Shown: piece after piece, positions 33,171-44,475 of the stretch | Layout of the letters: each line of letters opens with the position of its first letter | Position numbering within the stretch: position 1 is the stretch's first letter | Assembly (NCBI GenBank): GCA_022559845.1 | Contig: CM040121.1 | Location: 347,422,243 to 347,486,242, forward strand | DNA: 64,000 nt | From: Amorphophallus konjac | Lineage: Eukaryota; Streptophyta; Magnoliopsida; Alismatales; Araceae | Reading direction: 5' to 3' | Notes under the pieces: model-generated | Databases searched by the model: none | The model's input: only the letters and a program-made list of their open reading frames with translations | Told to the model about the DNA's origin: nothing | Position numbers and translations under genes: made by a program

Positions 33171-36100
33171 TGTGGACACCGAAAATCGCACATCCAAATG
33201 TCATGCTCGGCCCAGCATCTACAACGGCGCCGAGTGAAGAAACCCCGGATAAATCAGGCACCAAAGGCCCCACAGCCCGTGGGCCCCGAAGGAAATCAAA
33301 CGGGTCACAACTCGTGCCCACAACGGGCCCAAAACTGCCCATCCAGCCCTCAACGGCACGCCCTGGTGGAGCCCCAGCGGCACGCCCCTTCAGGCTGCCC
33401 AGCGGCACACCCCATTAGGCTGTTCAGCGGCACAGCCCATCAGAAGCTTCAGCGGCACGCCCCAAAGGGCCTCCAGCGGCACGCCCTGGAAAGCCTTCAG
33501 CGGCACGCCCCAAAGGGCCTCCAGCGGCACGCCCAGCGGGGGGCTTCACCGGCACGCTCACTTCAGCGGCACACCCTGCCGCGGCCTTCGCCGGCACACC
33601 CCTTTGGGGGTTCACCGGCACACCCCCAAGGGGGGGACCTTCAACGGTACGCCCCCCAGGTGGGTTCACCGGCGCACCCCCTTTGGGGCCTTCAGCGGCA
33701 CAGCCCTTTGAGGCTTCAGCGGTACGGCCTTTGGGGCCTTCAACGGCACGCCTAAAAGGGGCTTCAACGGTACGGCCTTTGGGGCCTTCAACGGCACGCC
33801 TAAAAGGGGCTTCAGCGGTACAGCCTGCAAAGGCTTCAGCGGCAGGCCTTTTTGGCTCCTCAGCGGCACGCCCCTTCGAAGCCCCCAGCGGCACAGCGGT
33901 GAAGTTTTTTTCAACGGGCAACATGAGGCCCATGCCCTACGCATCCTTGGCGCGCAGTGGAGCCGTATGAGGTGGCAGTCGACGACTGGGCCACGTAGCC
34001 TACCCCACTGACAGCCAGGACGGAGCAGGTGAGCCACCATCATCACAGCCGGCTTCCCGCCTTCGACGGTGGTGCTCGAAGTCACCGGCTGCCCAGAGTA
34101 TAAAAGACGCCCGTTTTCAACAGAAGAGGGGCATCCGGGGAGGAGATCGAGGAGGAGGGAGACACACAGACACAGAGGCAAGGAGAAGAAGAAAAGAAAG
34201 GAAGAGAGAAGAGAAGAACCCGAGCTGGGCGTGAGCCTCCTCCGGCGACCACCGCGAAGAGAGCAAGAGTAAGGGAGAGGGAGGGAGCTTAATGTAACGG
34301 GGGAGAGGGTTGGGGATAGTGGCGAAGGTCTTAGGCCCCAGTGCTTCTGCCCTCTCGCATTCCATTCTTCCTTCCGTTCTCCGTTATGGATTCTTTTTCC
34401 TTTTGGTCCACGGCCCCATTTGGGGAGTTTGCTTTTGCCATATGTATGAAGGGCCTCGCCCTCTCGATTCTCATAAATGAAAACCACCCTCTCCGGGTTT
34501 CTTTTCGATCTTCGATATTTTATGCTAGGCTTTGCGGGCTTTTTGACGGACAATCCGTTCCTCCCTCTGTCTCCTCATTCCTCCGGCGTCTTTAGGGTCC
34601 TCCACGTCGATGTGGGTTTCCCCCTTTTTGTTGGCCTTGGCTCCGTGAGCTCCTCACTCCCTTCTATGGCCATCTACCGTGTTCCCGGGCTTGAGGAGAA
34701 GGGGAGGTACCCTTCTTTCTTCCCAACCACTCAGTGACTAATAGACCACTCCCGGCCTTGAAATCCCCTGTCTTTCTTCCTCTTTTCCTGAACGGCCACC
34801 AAGTCTCCCCCCCCAGATGCTTGCAACCCTTTTAAGCCTCCCATCGGTGCACCTTTCCGGCCCTTGGCCGGCACACACTTGCCCAGCCTTCAGCGGCACG
34901 CCCCATTGGCCTTGCCCTTCAGCGGTACGCCCTGTCCAGCCTTCAGCGGTACGCCCTGTCCAGCCCTCAGCGGCACGCCCTGTCCAGCCCTCAGCGGCAC
35001 GCCCTGTTCAGCCTTCAGCGGTACACCCTGTTCAGCCCTCAGCGGCACACTCTTCAGTCCTTCAGCAGCTTACTCTTTGGCCAGTCCCAGTCCATGCCTC
35101 TTAGAGGCCCTCAGTCGTCTTCGTGTTTTCCGAGGCTCTATAAAGGTGTTGCTCCTTCGGGGGCCCATCTCCAATTGTCGGGTTCCGCCACTCCATGTGG
35201 GCGCGTCCCCTTTACCTCCCTTACGTCCCGGGTCAAGGGGAGATGCTGCCGAATTTTTGCGAGAAATTAATAAACAATTAAAAGAGGCAAAAGGAGGCAA
35301 CAAACGAACAGGATAATCAATGAAACCTTCCAATTAATCAAATCACTGCCGGCACCATGACGAGAACTGAATCGAACTAATTAACTACCCGGCAGCCCGA
35401 ATGTCCGACTCGCAAGAAAAGAGGCCGAACCGAACAAAGCAAAACAAGGGAGGGATTTGATATAAAACCACATGAAAGTTAAGATAAGAAGAAAAGAAAA
35501 GCTTTAGAACAAATAATTGAAAACTGAGCGGGCCTCTACAATCACGCCCCATTGGCCTTCAGCGGCACGCCTAGGTTGGCCTTCAGCGGCACGCTTCCAT
35601 TGGCCCTCAACGGCACAGGCCATCCCATGTCCCTTTCAACCCCCAGCGGCACGCCCTTTCTGCCCTCAGCGGTACGCTCCCCGTCCTCCTTCAGCGGTAC
35701 ACTCTTAATTGCCCCAGCGGCACGCCCCTTAAACCCCCAGCGGTACACTCCTTCTTGGCCTTCAGCGGCACGCTCCCATGACCTTCAGCGATACGCCCCC
35801 CCCCTTCTCGGCCTTCAGCGGTACGTCCCTCTGGGCTTCTCAGCGGTACACCCTTATCTCCCCTTCGCCGGCACACTACATATATGCACATATACAACCT
35901 GATAAGGGCATTAACAATAGCAAATAAATCAGTAAAAATTACGCTAATTAAAGGACTCTGAATGCCCAATATTAATCACGATAAAAGAGGTGGGAGGGGT
36001 AATAATAAATAAATAATAATAATAAGAATAATCATGAATAAAAGAAGAGAAATCATGCCGACCGAAGGCACGAGTAAACATTAAACCTCAGAGCGGAAGT

Positions 36101-36778
36101 CCCAGAAGATACGACTAAGAAAGCCCCAGATAAAAGACGTTAATGTCCACACTGCAGCCCTCTCTCTCTTCGGGACTCGGGGCAAAAAGGGAATAACAAC
36201 GTTGCCCTTTCAGGTCGGGCCCGAGTCTTGGGAATTACTCCGTATGGCCAGGCTTTGACCTAACTTCGGGCCGACATCTTAATCGGACCGGATTTGTTTC
36301 CTCGTTCCGGACACCTTCCGAATCCTCATTAAAATTGCCGCATGTTCGGCAGACATTTGAAGGGATCCACTTCGGTTTTCCCATGGTGAAGCTGCCACTA
36401 ACTGGCGTCCGAATACGAATGGTCTACGGATGGCCGACACGGCCGACAATTTATGGTCTTGATAAAACCTTCAGTGTGATCTACCCGTATCTCTCTCGCA
36501 TAATTAGTATTACTTTTTTCGGCCGCGGGGCCCCTAATTTCGGCAATTAATCAAGGGTATTCCCTCGTATGGGGGATGTAAATGACGTCGTGACCTTTAT
36601 GGCGCGACGGGATTCGGTCCCGACACGAACCACACAATCGTCTGACGAAGTCAGATTCGAGAGCACCATGGGCTCTTCGGAGCCCGAATAAATCGTCACT
36701 TCGGTGACTGGCACGCCCACGCACTTAATAAACCAACGATCGCATCGAGATAATTGTTAAACGAAAAGTGCGTCCACA
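33171..36778 (+). repeat. Element B 3' LTR (3,608 bp)
   Basis: Matches 9605-13138 throughout. The 74-base length difference is mainly two insertions of extra minisatellite units in array 1 (near 33485-33535 and 33600-33625). The TATA box is near 34099. The end GCGTCCACA is followed by the GGTCC duplication at 36779. Confidence 0.95.
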
Positions 36779-36783
36779 GGTCC
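36779..36783. repeat. Target-site duplication of element B, right copy
   Basis: GGTCC directly after the right LTR end, identical to 9600-9604. The sequence beyond it is the same coding exon that continues left of 9604. Confidence 0.93.
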
Positions 36784-37277
36784 CACCTTGCCGGGGTAAA
36801 CTCTGGAGCCCGGGTCAGCATCTTCTTCTCCAGCTCTAATTCAGAAATGCCCAGCACGGCATTCCAGTCCCTCTGCTCACCCGGGAGATATATAGCTCGG
36901 GCGCGATAAACAGAACCCTTCATGCTATCTCTGTCAGCAAGTATTGCCGCTTCCACAGACCGAGCAAGCAAGAAATCCCTCATTCCGCCTATGGTGAAGG
37001 TCCGGATAAATGGCAGCAGATGACGATCTTTCGGCAGGTCCGGACGGTAGTCAGCAGCCCTTCTGAAGTCAATACCTTTTGTGGAAGAATAGACTCTGGA
37101 AGATGGCACTGTGTCAGTCTCGGAATCAGAGGACTCGTCGACAGTGGCGATCTGGTTATAGCCGAAGTTCAGACTATTCACATTCAGCCAGTTGACTGAA
37201 GCTCGAGATATGTCCGGCTGAGCCGATGAACTCGCTCCCACAGTCATGGAAGCCGCAGCAGAAGAGTCGGAAGCCAT
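36784..37277 (-). pseudogene. Element C antisense gene, N-terminal fragment
   Basis: Minus-strand ATG at 37275-37277, eight bases after an acceptor-like TTGATTGCAG. About 165 codons are homologous to the start of B's antisense gene (VNWLN against VTWLN; LPKDRHLLPF against FPKDRHLVRF; FTPARWD in both). It is interrupted at RWD by element B and resumes in frame at 9604-9433. The rest is lost to element A and the window edge. Confidence 0.9.
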
Positions 37278-38006
37278 GTCAGTGACTGCAATCAAGAAAA
37301 GATGAAGATAAGCATCGGGAAGATGAATGAGCATGTGATGATTAAATGAATAATTCCAATTAAAATTTTGGTAGCATCTCTTCTTGCCCGGGGTCTATCC
37401 AAGAAAAATAGGGAGTCACCCACCAAGAGGGAGTGATCCCGAGCATAAAATGGGACTCAATCCCACATAATGAACCTACCTGAGAATGAATGGGTCGAAA
37501 AGGGGGGGGGAAGGCGACAAGGCTCTCGGAGGGGGGGAGCTCACCGTCGCCGCCGAGATGAAGAGAGAGAAGGGAGAGGTAAGAAATGAGGTAAAAACCC
37601 TCTCGGGGGGGTTAAAAAGAAGAAGAAAGAGGGACTTCTCGGCGTGAAGAAAAGCGCGCCGAGAGCCCCCCGTCGGCCGGAAGAAAAGGGGGCACGCCGA
37701 GAAGCCCGCCGAAGACGCCCGCGCGGAGAAGGCCACGCCGAGATGCCTACAGCGACAACAGGCCGCGCCAAGAAGCCCAAGGCAAGGCCAAGAAGGCTCC
37801 AAAGTGCTGACAATAAAATCAGAAGATATGGAGATGAAAAACATGAAAATAAAAGATACATGTGCATAATATTGCTGCAGCAACATGATTAAGCCGAAGA
37901 ACAATGTCAAAGAGAAATGGAGGAAGATACCCTCGAATGATGAAAGGCACCTGCAGACCCCGTGCCGCTTATTCTTCGCTTACGCCGCCCGCAGTTGGGG
38001 GGCATT
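37278..38006 (+). other. Element C 3' internal region and polypurine tract
   Basis: About 730 bp corresponding to the leader side of C's antisense gene. It includes a GC-rich segment with CGCGCCGAGA-type motifs (37640-37800) like those in C's LTR. The polypurine tract AGTTGGGGGGCATT (37993-38006) adjoins the LTR. No intact gene is seen. Confidence 0.7.
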
Positions 38007-38577
38007 TGTTGACACCTTGAAAATGAGCCAGGGCAGAAACAGAATTGAAAGGAAGATCAGACCAATAGTGAAAGATCAATGATGAAGTTCGTCAACCATC
38101 TACCCGGCTGAAGCCTTTTCCCGGGCCAAGCTGATGTCCGATGCCATTGTCTGTCAGACGTAGGCACTGATGAAATAGTAGTCACCTGGCTGAAGGCTTT
38201 TAAGGATAAAGCTGATGTCCGGTCTTGTCACCGTTCAGGTGACGATACCGATGAGATGATGTCCAACTTTGTCGTCATTCAGATGGCAATGCCAATGAAA
38301 CCCCAGTCTACCGACTGATGAAAATCTATGAATGATCTCAATAGAAGCTGTGTCACCAGTGGAGGGCCTTCTCGGGTTCTGATACATCTGAAGGACCAAT
38401 AAAGGCCGAAGTCTACGTGAGGTCTTAAAAGCCCTAAATGGGCCTATAAAAGTGGCGCCGGGATCCCCGTGTCGAAGCCCAGAAGCGGCGCCGAGAAGCT
38501 TGAGTCCCGCGCGCCGGGAGCTCCGCCTACAGTTGAGGCGCGCCGGGACGAGCCTGCCGAGAGGACACCAACGAGGG

Positions 38578-38586
38578 ATATAAAAT
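38578..38586 (+). promoter_or_regulatory. TATA box in LTR of C
   Basis: ATATAAAAT in GAGGGATATAAAATCCCC, about 570 bp into the LTR, comparable in position to the TATA box of LTR B. Confidence 0.6.
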
Positions 38587-39599
38587 CCCCTCATTCGAAA
38601 AGAGGCAAGGGAGGGTGAGAGAGCAGATAAAAAAAAAAGGACAGAGAGCCTGAACAGATAGACACAAATGAAAACAAGGAGAGGAGAGTGGAGCCTGCAA
38701 TCTGATCCGAGATAGGAAGAGGCGAAAGGGAAAAAGAAGAAAGGAGTCTCGAAGCCTGATCGAAGGTGGGCAACGGGGAGGGAGAGGAGTCAATGCTCCG
38801 CCCTCCCCTCCCCATTTTCTGTAGTTCACTATTCTAATTTTCGATTGCTTCTGTCTCTTCCCCCTTTTTTGATGTATGCTGTGATATCACAGCCGATTTT
38901 ACTTTGCTAGGGCAAGGCATAGTCTGCCTATACCTTCTTTTACGTATTGCCCCTGATGTGCGAGTGTAATGGTGATGTTCGAATAAATGAAAACTACAGG
39001 CTCCCGTTGAGACCTGCTGTCTATTTTCTCCGAAACCCTATTACTATCTCCCCATATTTTCTGTTTCTTCTTAAGACTCAATAGCATGCTATCCCCCCCC
39101 AGTTCGATATTCGCCCGTTTCTCGAACGCTCCTCATGCTTGCTTCCGAGCCAGGGACAGACCATCCCTTGGCCTCTGGAGCAAAGCATAGATACATAGCA
39201 GCCACCGCTCGGTTTTAGATATTGCATTCCAGCTCATCGGCTTTGCCGAAGTCATCTCCGAGGCCAGAGACAGTCATCTCTTGGCCCCCAGATGATGGAG
39301 AGTATACCAAAATCATCTTCACGGATCGTCAGGAACGCTGGTGACAGAGATACCCTAAGCCGTGTTTCCCCCAAATCACTCCCCGCCTCCGGCCTTCCCT
39401 TTGAAATCCAAGCCAAAGTCAGTTCTAGTCTGATGAATTGAACTCTTTGATTTCCCAAGGCCCGTCTATCTTGGCCTAAATCACCAGGGAAAATCCTTGA
39501 ATCCTCAACAGATTCAAGAACAGAGTACCGTAAAGCTCTGTTCTTATCCCGGCGCCCTCACACCTCTCGGCCCCGCATAAAGTAAATCAGATGAACAGC

Positions 39600-40110
39600 T
39601 CTCGGCGCTATCTTTCAGGCGCCGAGAACTGTCCTGGCCTTCTGGCCTCCACGCCGGGAACCCTTGCATCCTGGCCGCGTCGGGAAACCCTCCCCTGGTT
39701 GCTTTGCCATCGCGCCGGGAAGTCTACTCCCTGGCCCCTTCCCCGCCGCGCCGAGAATTCCCCCCTTGGCTGCTTTGCCATCGTGCCGAGAAGCCCATCT
39801 GCCTTCTCCCCTGCGCGCCGGGAACCCCCCTTGAGCGATTCCTCTTCACGCCGACAACCCCCTTTAGCCATTTGGCCCTTGCGCCGAGAGCCTACTTCCC
39901 GGGCCTTTTCCCCGTCGCGTCGGGAACCTTCCATGCTGAACCCGCCGACAACCTCCCTTGGCCATTTGGCCCTTGCGCCGAGAGCATATCTCCCTTGGCC
40001 ATTTGGCCCTTGCGCCAAGAGCATATCTCCTGGGCGCGCCAGGAACCCCCTTCTGTTCCTTGCCTTGGCGCCGGGAACCTCCAGGCCAGTCCAAGGTGCG
40101 CCGAGAGCCT
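39600..40110 (+). repeat. GC-rich dispersed array in LTR of C
   Basis: About 15 copies of a core near GCGCCGGGAACC or GCGCCGAGAAC, spaced 25-45 bp, with the linker TTGGCCATTTGGCCCTT repeated three times. The core differs from that in B, but the array sits in the same part of the LTR, between TATA box and 3' end. Confidence 0.85.
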
Positions 40111-41065
40111 ACTCCGCCACCCATCAAGCCTCCGACACCTCTATCAAACCCACTTAGGGATGTCCATGAGTCACCGGAACTGTCTCGAGGACAAAATTAA
40201 AGGGAGTCAGACTCCCTTATGTTCCACTGATCTGTACCGGGTTTATGAGCAACCCCTTTAGCTGAGGTGAGCTCTGCCACTGCATGAGTGTCACCGGCTC
40301 CTATAAGGGAAGAGTCAAACATTGCCCTAGAGCATACATGTACAATGTGGGGGGTTTGCTCCCTCCTTTTCTCGGCTTTCATCCCGGCACTCCGTGGGTG
40401 ATAGCCTATTCTCCCCTGGGCATAATCCAGATTATGGGGAGATGCTTCCGAAATGTCGATAGATATTTTAACCCCGATAAGTCCCGGGAAGTGCCCGTCA
40501 TACACCTCCCGTCTGGCTCGATTTTTCGGGGAATATGAATACTGCGAGGCCTTTGGCTGGATGAGGAACATGAAAGGGGATATGTCCCCGATGATTGTCC
40601 AGGCTCCGCCCCGCCGCTGCGTGGACGGTGTCCTATCCCCATCCGGCACGACCTACACAGGGGGGGGTCATGCTGATTTAATAACTTATCGTTCGTTCAA
40701 TTACCTTCACAGAATAATAATATCTTCAATATCACGCACTGTTATTTTTCTTTTATTACCACCCCGAGTGGCCTCCTATTTTGGCGTTTAATCAAGGGTT
40801 GTCCTTCTTAGGAAAGGCGTAACTAACGTCATAGCCTTTATGGTATGGCGGACTTTTGGTCCCGACTCGGACTCCACAATTGACTGACCAAGTCAAGTCG
40901 AGCGCACAATGAAATCGTCACACATGTGACTGGCACGCCTAATAAATCAAATAAATAAAATAAAAAAAATAAAATAATAAGAGGAATAAAAATCCCGCGT
41001 CCACATGGCTGCCCACACTTAGAAAACGACAGAGGAAGAAAATAGAAGAACGGTGAGGCTGTCAC

Positions 41066-41075
41066 TGTATAAATG
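41066..41075 (+). promoter_or_regulatory. TATA-like box upstream of the mobile-domain gene
   Basis: TGTATAAATG, about 200 bp before the ATG at 41269, on the same strand as that gene. A single motif only, so weak. Confidence 0.4.
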
Positions 41076-41268
41076 GATAAACGAGCTAGACTAGCCCTTT
41101 CAAATACAATATAGCTGAGAACTTGAACGGTCCTCATCAGGCCGCACATCAGGATGAGTGGTTCATGGGGAACTGCCCTTCTCACCGAAATGCATCTTTT
41201 TATTATTTTCATTTTTTGGTGAAATGAAATGCTTAAATCTATTGTTAAATGCATGAAATCAATGATGA

Positions 41269-43532
41269 ATGCAGGGAAAGCGCATGACCTGCATCTCATG
41301 GTTGCAGGTCCGGGCAGTGTATCAGGCACTTCCGGACTTCCAGCGGGAGCGGTTAGCTGCAATGGGGTTCGCCCCATTCCTGAGCATGGAGGTGTGTCGA
41401 TTCGACACAGCTCTACTTTATGCACTGCACGACCACTGGGATCCAGTGAGTCGCACGTTCCTCTTTCCGTGGGGGCATATGGTCCCCACATTAGAGGACG
41501 TTGCGAGACTCACTGGCCTGCTTGTGCACGGGAGGCTGGTCAGCGGGAGTACATACCCCGACTACCGGGAGATGGCTCAGGAGCTGCTAGGCCTAGAGCT
41601 GCGACGCTCCGAGTGGCAGTATACCCTCCTGCCCCGAGTGAGTCTCCAAGACAGCTTGGGACTACGATGAGCCAACATAGCGACAGGGGAGCAGCTAGAG
41701 CGGCACCTTCAGCGCTTGGTGGACCTGGCGAGACGGAGAGTTGCAGCGGAGCTGGGAGCAAAGGCAGATCGGGTGTTGATGAGATTCTTGATGCTACTGT
41801 TCAGGCGACTCCTCTTTTCGATGCGTGCGAACGTGATGCATTGTCGCTTCCTTCCGCTTCTCCAGGATTTTGACCACGTTGGCGACTATGCGTGGGGAGC
41901 AGCGGTCCTGGCCTTCTTGTTTGACACCTTGAGCTCGACGAGCAGGCGGACCATGCTCGGGGGCTTCTCTCCTTTACTCCAAGTATAACTTCTACCATAG
42001 ACTCGATTATGTAACTCTTACATGTTTCCTAGATGCTGACATGATCTGATGCAGGTTTGGGCCTACACGCACCTACGCAGGCTAGGCAGAGGCGAGGAGA
42101 CTCACCTTGAGCTCCTATCGATCGCCTTGAGGTGGACCGCACCTCGAGAGATGGCAGCCCTCTGAAGACCGGTTCGGGAGCTATAAGACGACATAGATGC
42201 CCTACCGTACACCTCGGTACGATTCTAAACTCAGACTCTTTAATTAAATGCAGTTCTATATGATGATGCTGATGCGACTCGCTATTTGTGCAGGTATGGT
42301 GGACACCTTACACGGAGGAGGGACACGAGGACCAGCCCTGGGTGGCAGGTGCTCTCACCTTCTCGGAATGAGATGTGTGGCTTCACTGCATGAATGTGGT
42401 GGCGCCACTACACTTTCGACTGATGATGAGGACCATTGGGGTCCCGCAGCCAGTGGTGGAGTTCCTGGCGGCAGAGAAGCCGGGGGAGTGCGTTGCGCGG
42501 ATGACACGAGGCCTAGCAGCGGCCTTTGACTGGACGGCGTGGAATGCCGCGTAGATAGCAGACTGGATAGCACTCGGGCGGGTGGTGACCGCCCGAGTAG
42601 ACAGTGATTCCGCGTACTATACCGCGTACACCAGACACTACCGGGACCAGGTGTTCCTGGGTGCCCACCGACCGGTACGACCTCTAAACTTAAACTCTGT
42701 CTATTATGCCTATGATCTCTATATGATGACATACTGACACGTGGACTTCTAAATGCAGATCGACCCAGAGGATGGCTCGCGGAGCTGCAGGGGCTCCTTC
42801 ACTCTACGATCAGGGAGCGAGACGAGGCTCGGCAGGCCCTGGCCCTACTGGCGAGTTTTCTAAACCCTAAACTCTTTAAATTATGCAAATGCTTACGATT
42901 ATGATTATGCATGTGACTGACCTGGAGTTTTGGATGCAGCGCACCGAGGGGGCCCATCGGCAGGGGATCGACTCTCCTTCTTCTTCGTCCCAGACTCCCG
43001 CAGACCGGGCCGAGCGGGATGCTGACTTCACACGGATGGTAGCGCGGGCCAAGGCGACCGAGGTGGCACTCACCAAGAGGGTATGCAATCACTACACTTT
43101 CCGTGTTGATTATGTTTATGATTATGAAATGTATGAAATGCTATTGACTGACCATGAAAATGTATGCAGACGACCGAGCTGACTCGACTGAGGGCGGAGC
43201 TTGAGCAGAGTCGGGTAGCGGCTCGGGAGGAGGCGGCCCGCTTACGAGAGGAGGCAGCGCAGAGCCGTCCGATGGACGCACTGGAGACAACACTTCTCCG
43301 CACCGAGGTGGAGCGGCTTCGAGCTAGCGTGACCGAGGCAGAGCGCTACCGGACAGAGGCGGAGCAGACCCGGATACAGGTTGCCAGATTGGAGGGCATG
43401 GTGGCGGGCATGAGGGAGGTGAGTCAGGAGCGGAGCAGAGCGACTCCGAGCGGCAGCCACGGTTCTCATGGCTCCGTGAGGAGTTACTTTACCAGTTCCT
43501 CCTGCCGCCAGAGGAATGAGGATGAGGAGTGA
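41269..43532 (+). pseudogene. Plant-mobile-domain-like gene in element D (antisense to D)
   Basis: Apparent exons: 41269-41982, 42055-42216, 42294-42674, 42759-42854, 42940-43080 and 43170-43532, with GT-AG borders and mostly phase-0 joins. The start (LPDFQRERLAAMGFAPFLSM), FPWGHMVPTLEDVARLTGL and WWTPYTEEG/VWLHCMN are characteristic of plant mobile domain proteins. The last exons form a coiled coil (TRLRAELEQSRVAAREEAAR). Nonsense codons at 41668 (TGA), 42163 (TGA), 42184 (TAA), 42369 (TGA) and 42552 (TAG), plus a frame mismatch at the 42759 exon, make it a pseudogene. All five stops fit CGA, CAA or CAG with C changed to T. Confidence 0.82.
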
Positions 43533-44387
43533 CGCCGATGACAGCGAGATGAGGCGACTTCAGCGATGCCTCCCCCAAAGAGGCATGAGGGTGGTGGAGA
43601 CAGCGACGGGGGCCAGGGAGAAGGACATGCCTGACTCTTTGTACTTGGGACTCGACTTCTGTACATGATGTGATATGATATGATAGTGATATGCTTCTTT
43701 TTGGTTTTCTGTGGATGAATGTATGAATGAATGCAAATGATAGACACTAACTAACTAACTACGACCGCTAACTCGACATGAGTGAGACGAACATGAGTAA
43801 GAGAGAGAGACACCAACTCAGAGTGAGAGAGAGACGCCGACTCAGAGTGAGAGAGAGGCGCCGACTCGGAGTGAGAGAGAGAGATGATGACTCAGAGTGA
43901 GAGAGAGATGTCGATTCAGAGTGAGAGAGAGACGCCGACTCAGAGTGAGAGAGAGACACCGACTCAGAGTGAGAGAGAGATGGGAGAGTAAGAGGTAGTG
44001 TGGCAGGTGGATGGGCGGTTGCCAACTGGCCGTCTAGATGACAAACGGCTAGAATGGGGCCGTACAAAGACTGCTTGACTTCGCTCAAAGTAGACAGATA
44101 GACGGCTCAATTCTGACCCTTCGTGTTGAGGAACGGTTCGGTTTAGACCATTCTATAGCTCTGACCCGTGTTTCTTAGAAGAGGTTGAACGGTCCTCTGT
44201 TGACCGCTATAAGGAAAGGGCGGTCTATCGAGAGACCGTCCATCCCTACGTACTGGGAGTCTGATCGGGGCTCCCTTGGAGAGTCCCAAACCGGGGGATA
44301 GAGTTCTAAACCCACCCAAACACTAGCCTATCCTCATCTAGATGTATCCTAGCTCAATCCTAATGGGTTTAGGCTTCTATACAAGCT
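43533..44387 (+). other. Intergenic region between the two extra genes of D
   Basis: After the mobile-domain gene come a short AT-rich 3' stretch with ATGATGTGATATGATATGAT, a tandem repeat (43795-43990) and 300 bp with CGGTC/GACCG inverted motifs. No coding frame. Confidence 0.6.
43795..43990 (+). repeat. Tandem repeat of about 22-24 bp
   Basis: About eight copies of GACTCAGAGTGAGAGAGAGA with small changes (CGCCGACTCGG, TGATGACTC). Microsatellite-like GA runs are embedded. Confidence 0.9.
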
Positions 44388-44396
44388 CTATAAGAA
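44388..44396 (+). promoter_or_regulatory. TATA-like box upstream of the 44476 gene
   Basis: CTATAAGAA in GCTCTATAAGAAGGGGGG, about 85 bp before the ATG at 44476 on the same strand. The spacing suits a short plant leader. Confidence 0.45.
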
Positions 44397-44475
44397 GGGG
44401 GGATCCTAAATTCGCCACTCACACCAGACCCCTCTTTCTAAGCCTCAAACCTTTGCTATTCTTCATCAAATTATC

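Larger units (their letters stand above)
9605..36778 (+). mobile_element. Element B: giant Tat-lineage Ty3/gypsy retrotransposon (27.2 kb)
   Basis: The two LTRs (3,534 and 3,608 bp) start TGTGGACACC and end GCGTCCACA, are flanked by a GGTCC duplication and enclose a primer site at 13143 and a polypurine tract before 33171. Order inside: gag, protease, a duplicated gag-like block, RT, RNase H, a second (archaeal-type) RNase H, integrase, a long 3' region with a minus-strand spliced gene, and tandem repeats. The second RNase H, the lack of a chromodomain and the antisense gene place it in the Tat clade (Ogre/Retand/Grande relatives). Comparing the LTRs by eye gives about two dozen substitutions plus array-copy differences, so the insertion is recent. 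Confidence 0.94.
38007..41005 (+). repeat. Element C 3' LTR (2,999 bp)
   Basis: Starts TGTTGACACC after the polypurine tract and ends GCGTCCACA. Its last 250 bp are clearly related to the ends of LTR B and LTR E (TTTAATCAAGGG, AACGTCATAGCCTTTATGG, TCCCGACTCGG, GTGACTGGCACGCC). A TATA box lies at 38578-38584. A GC-rich repeat array occupies 39600-40110. The matching 5' LTR lies left of the window. Confidence 0.88.
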
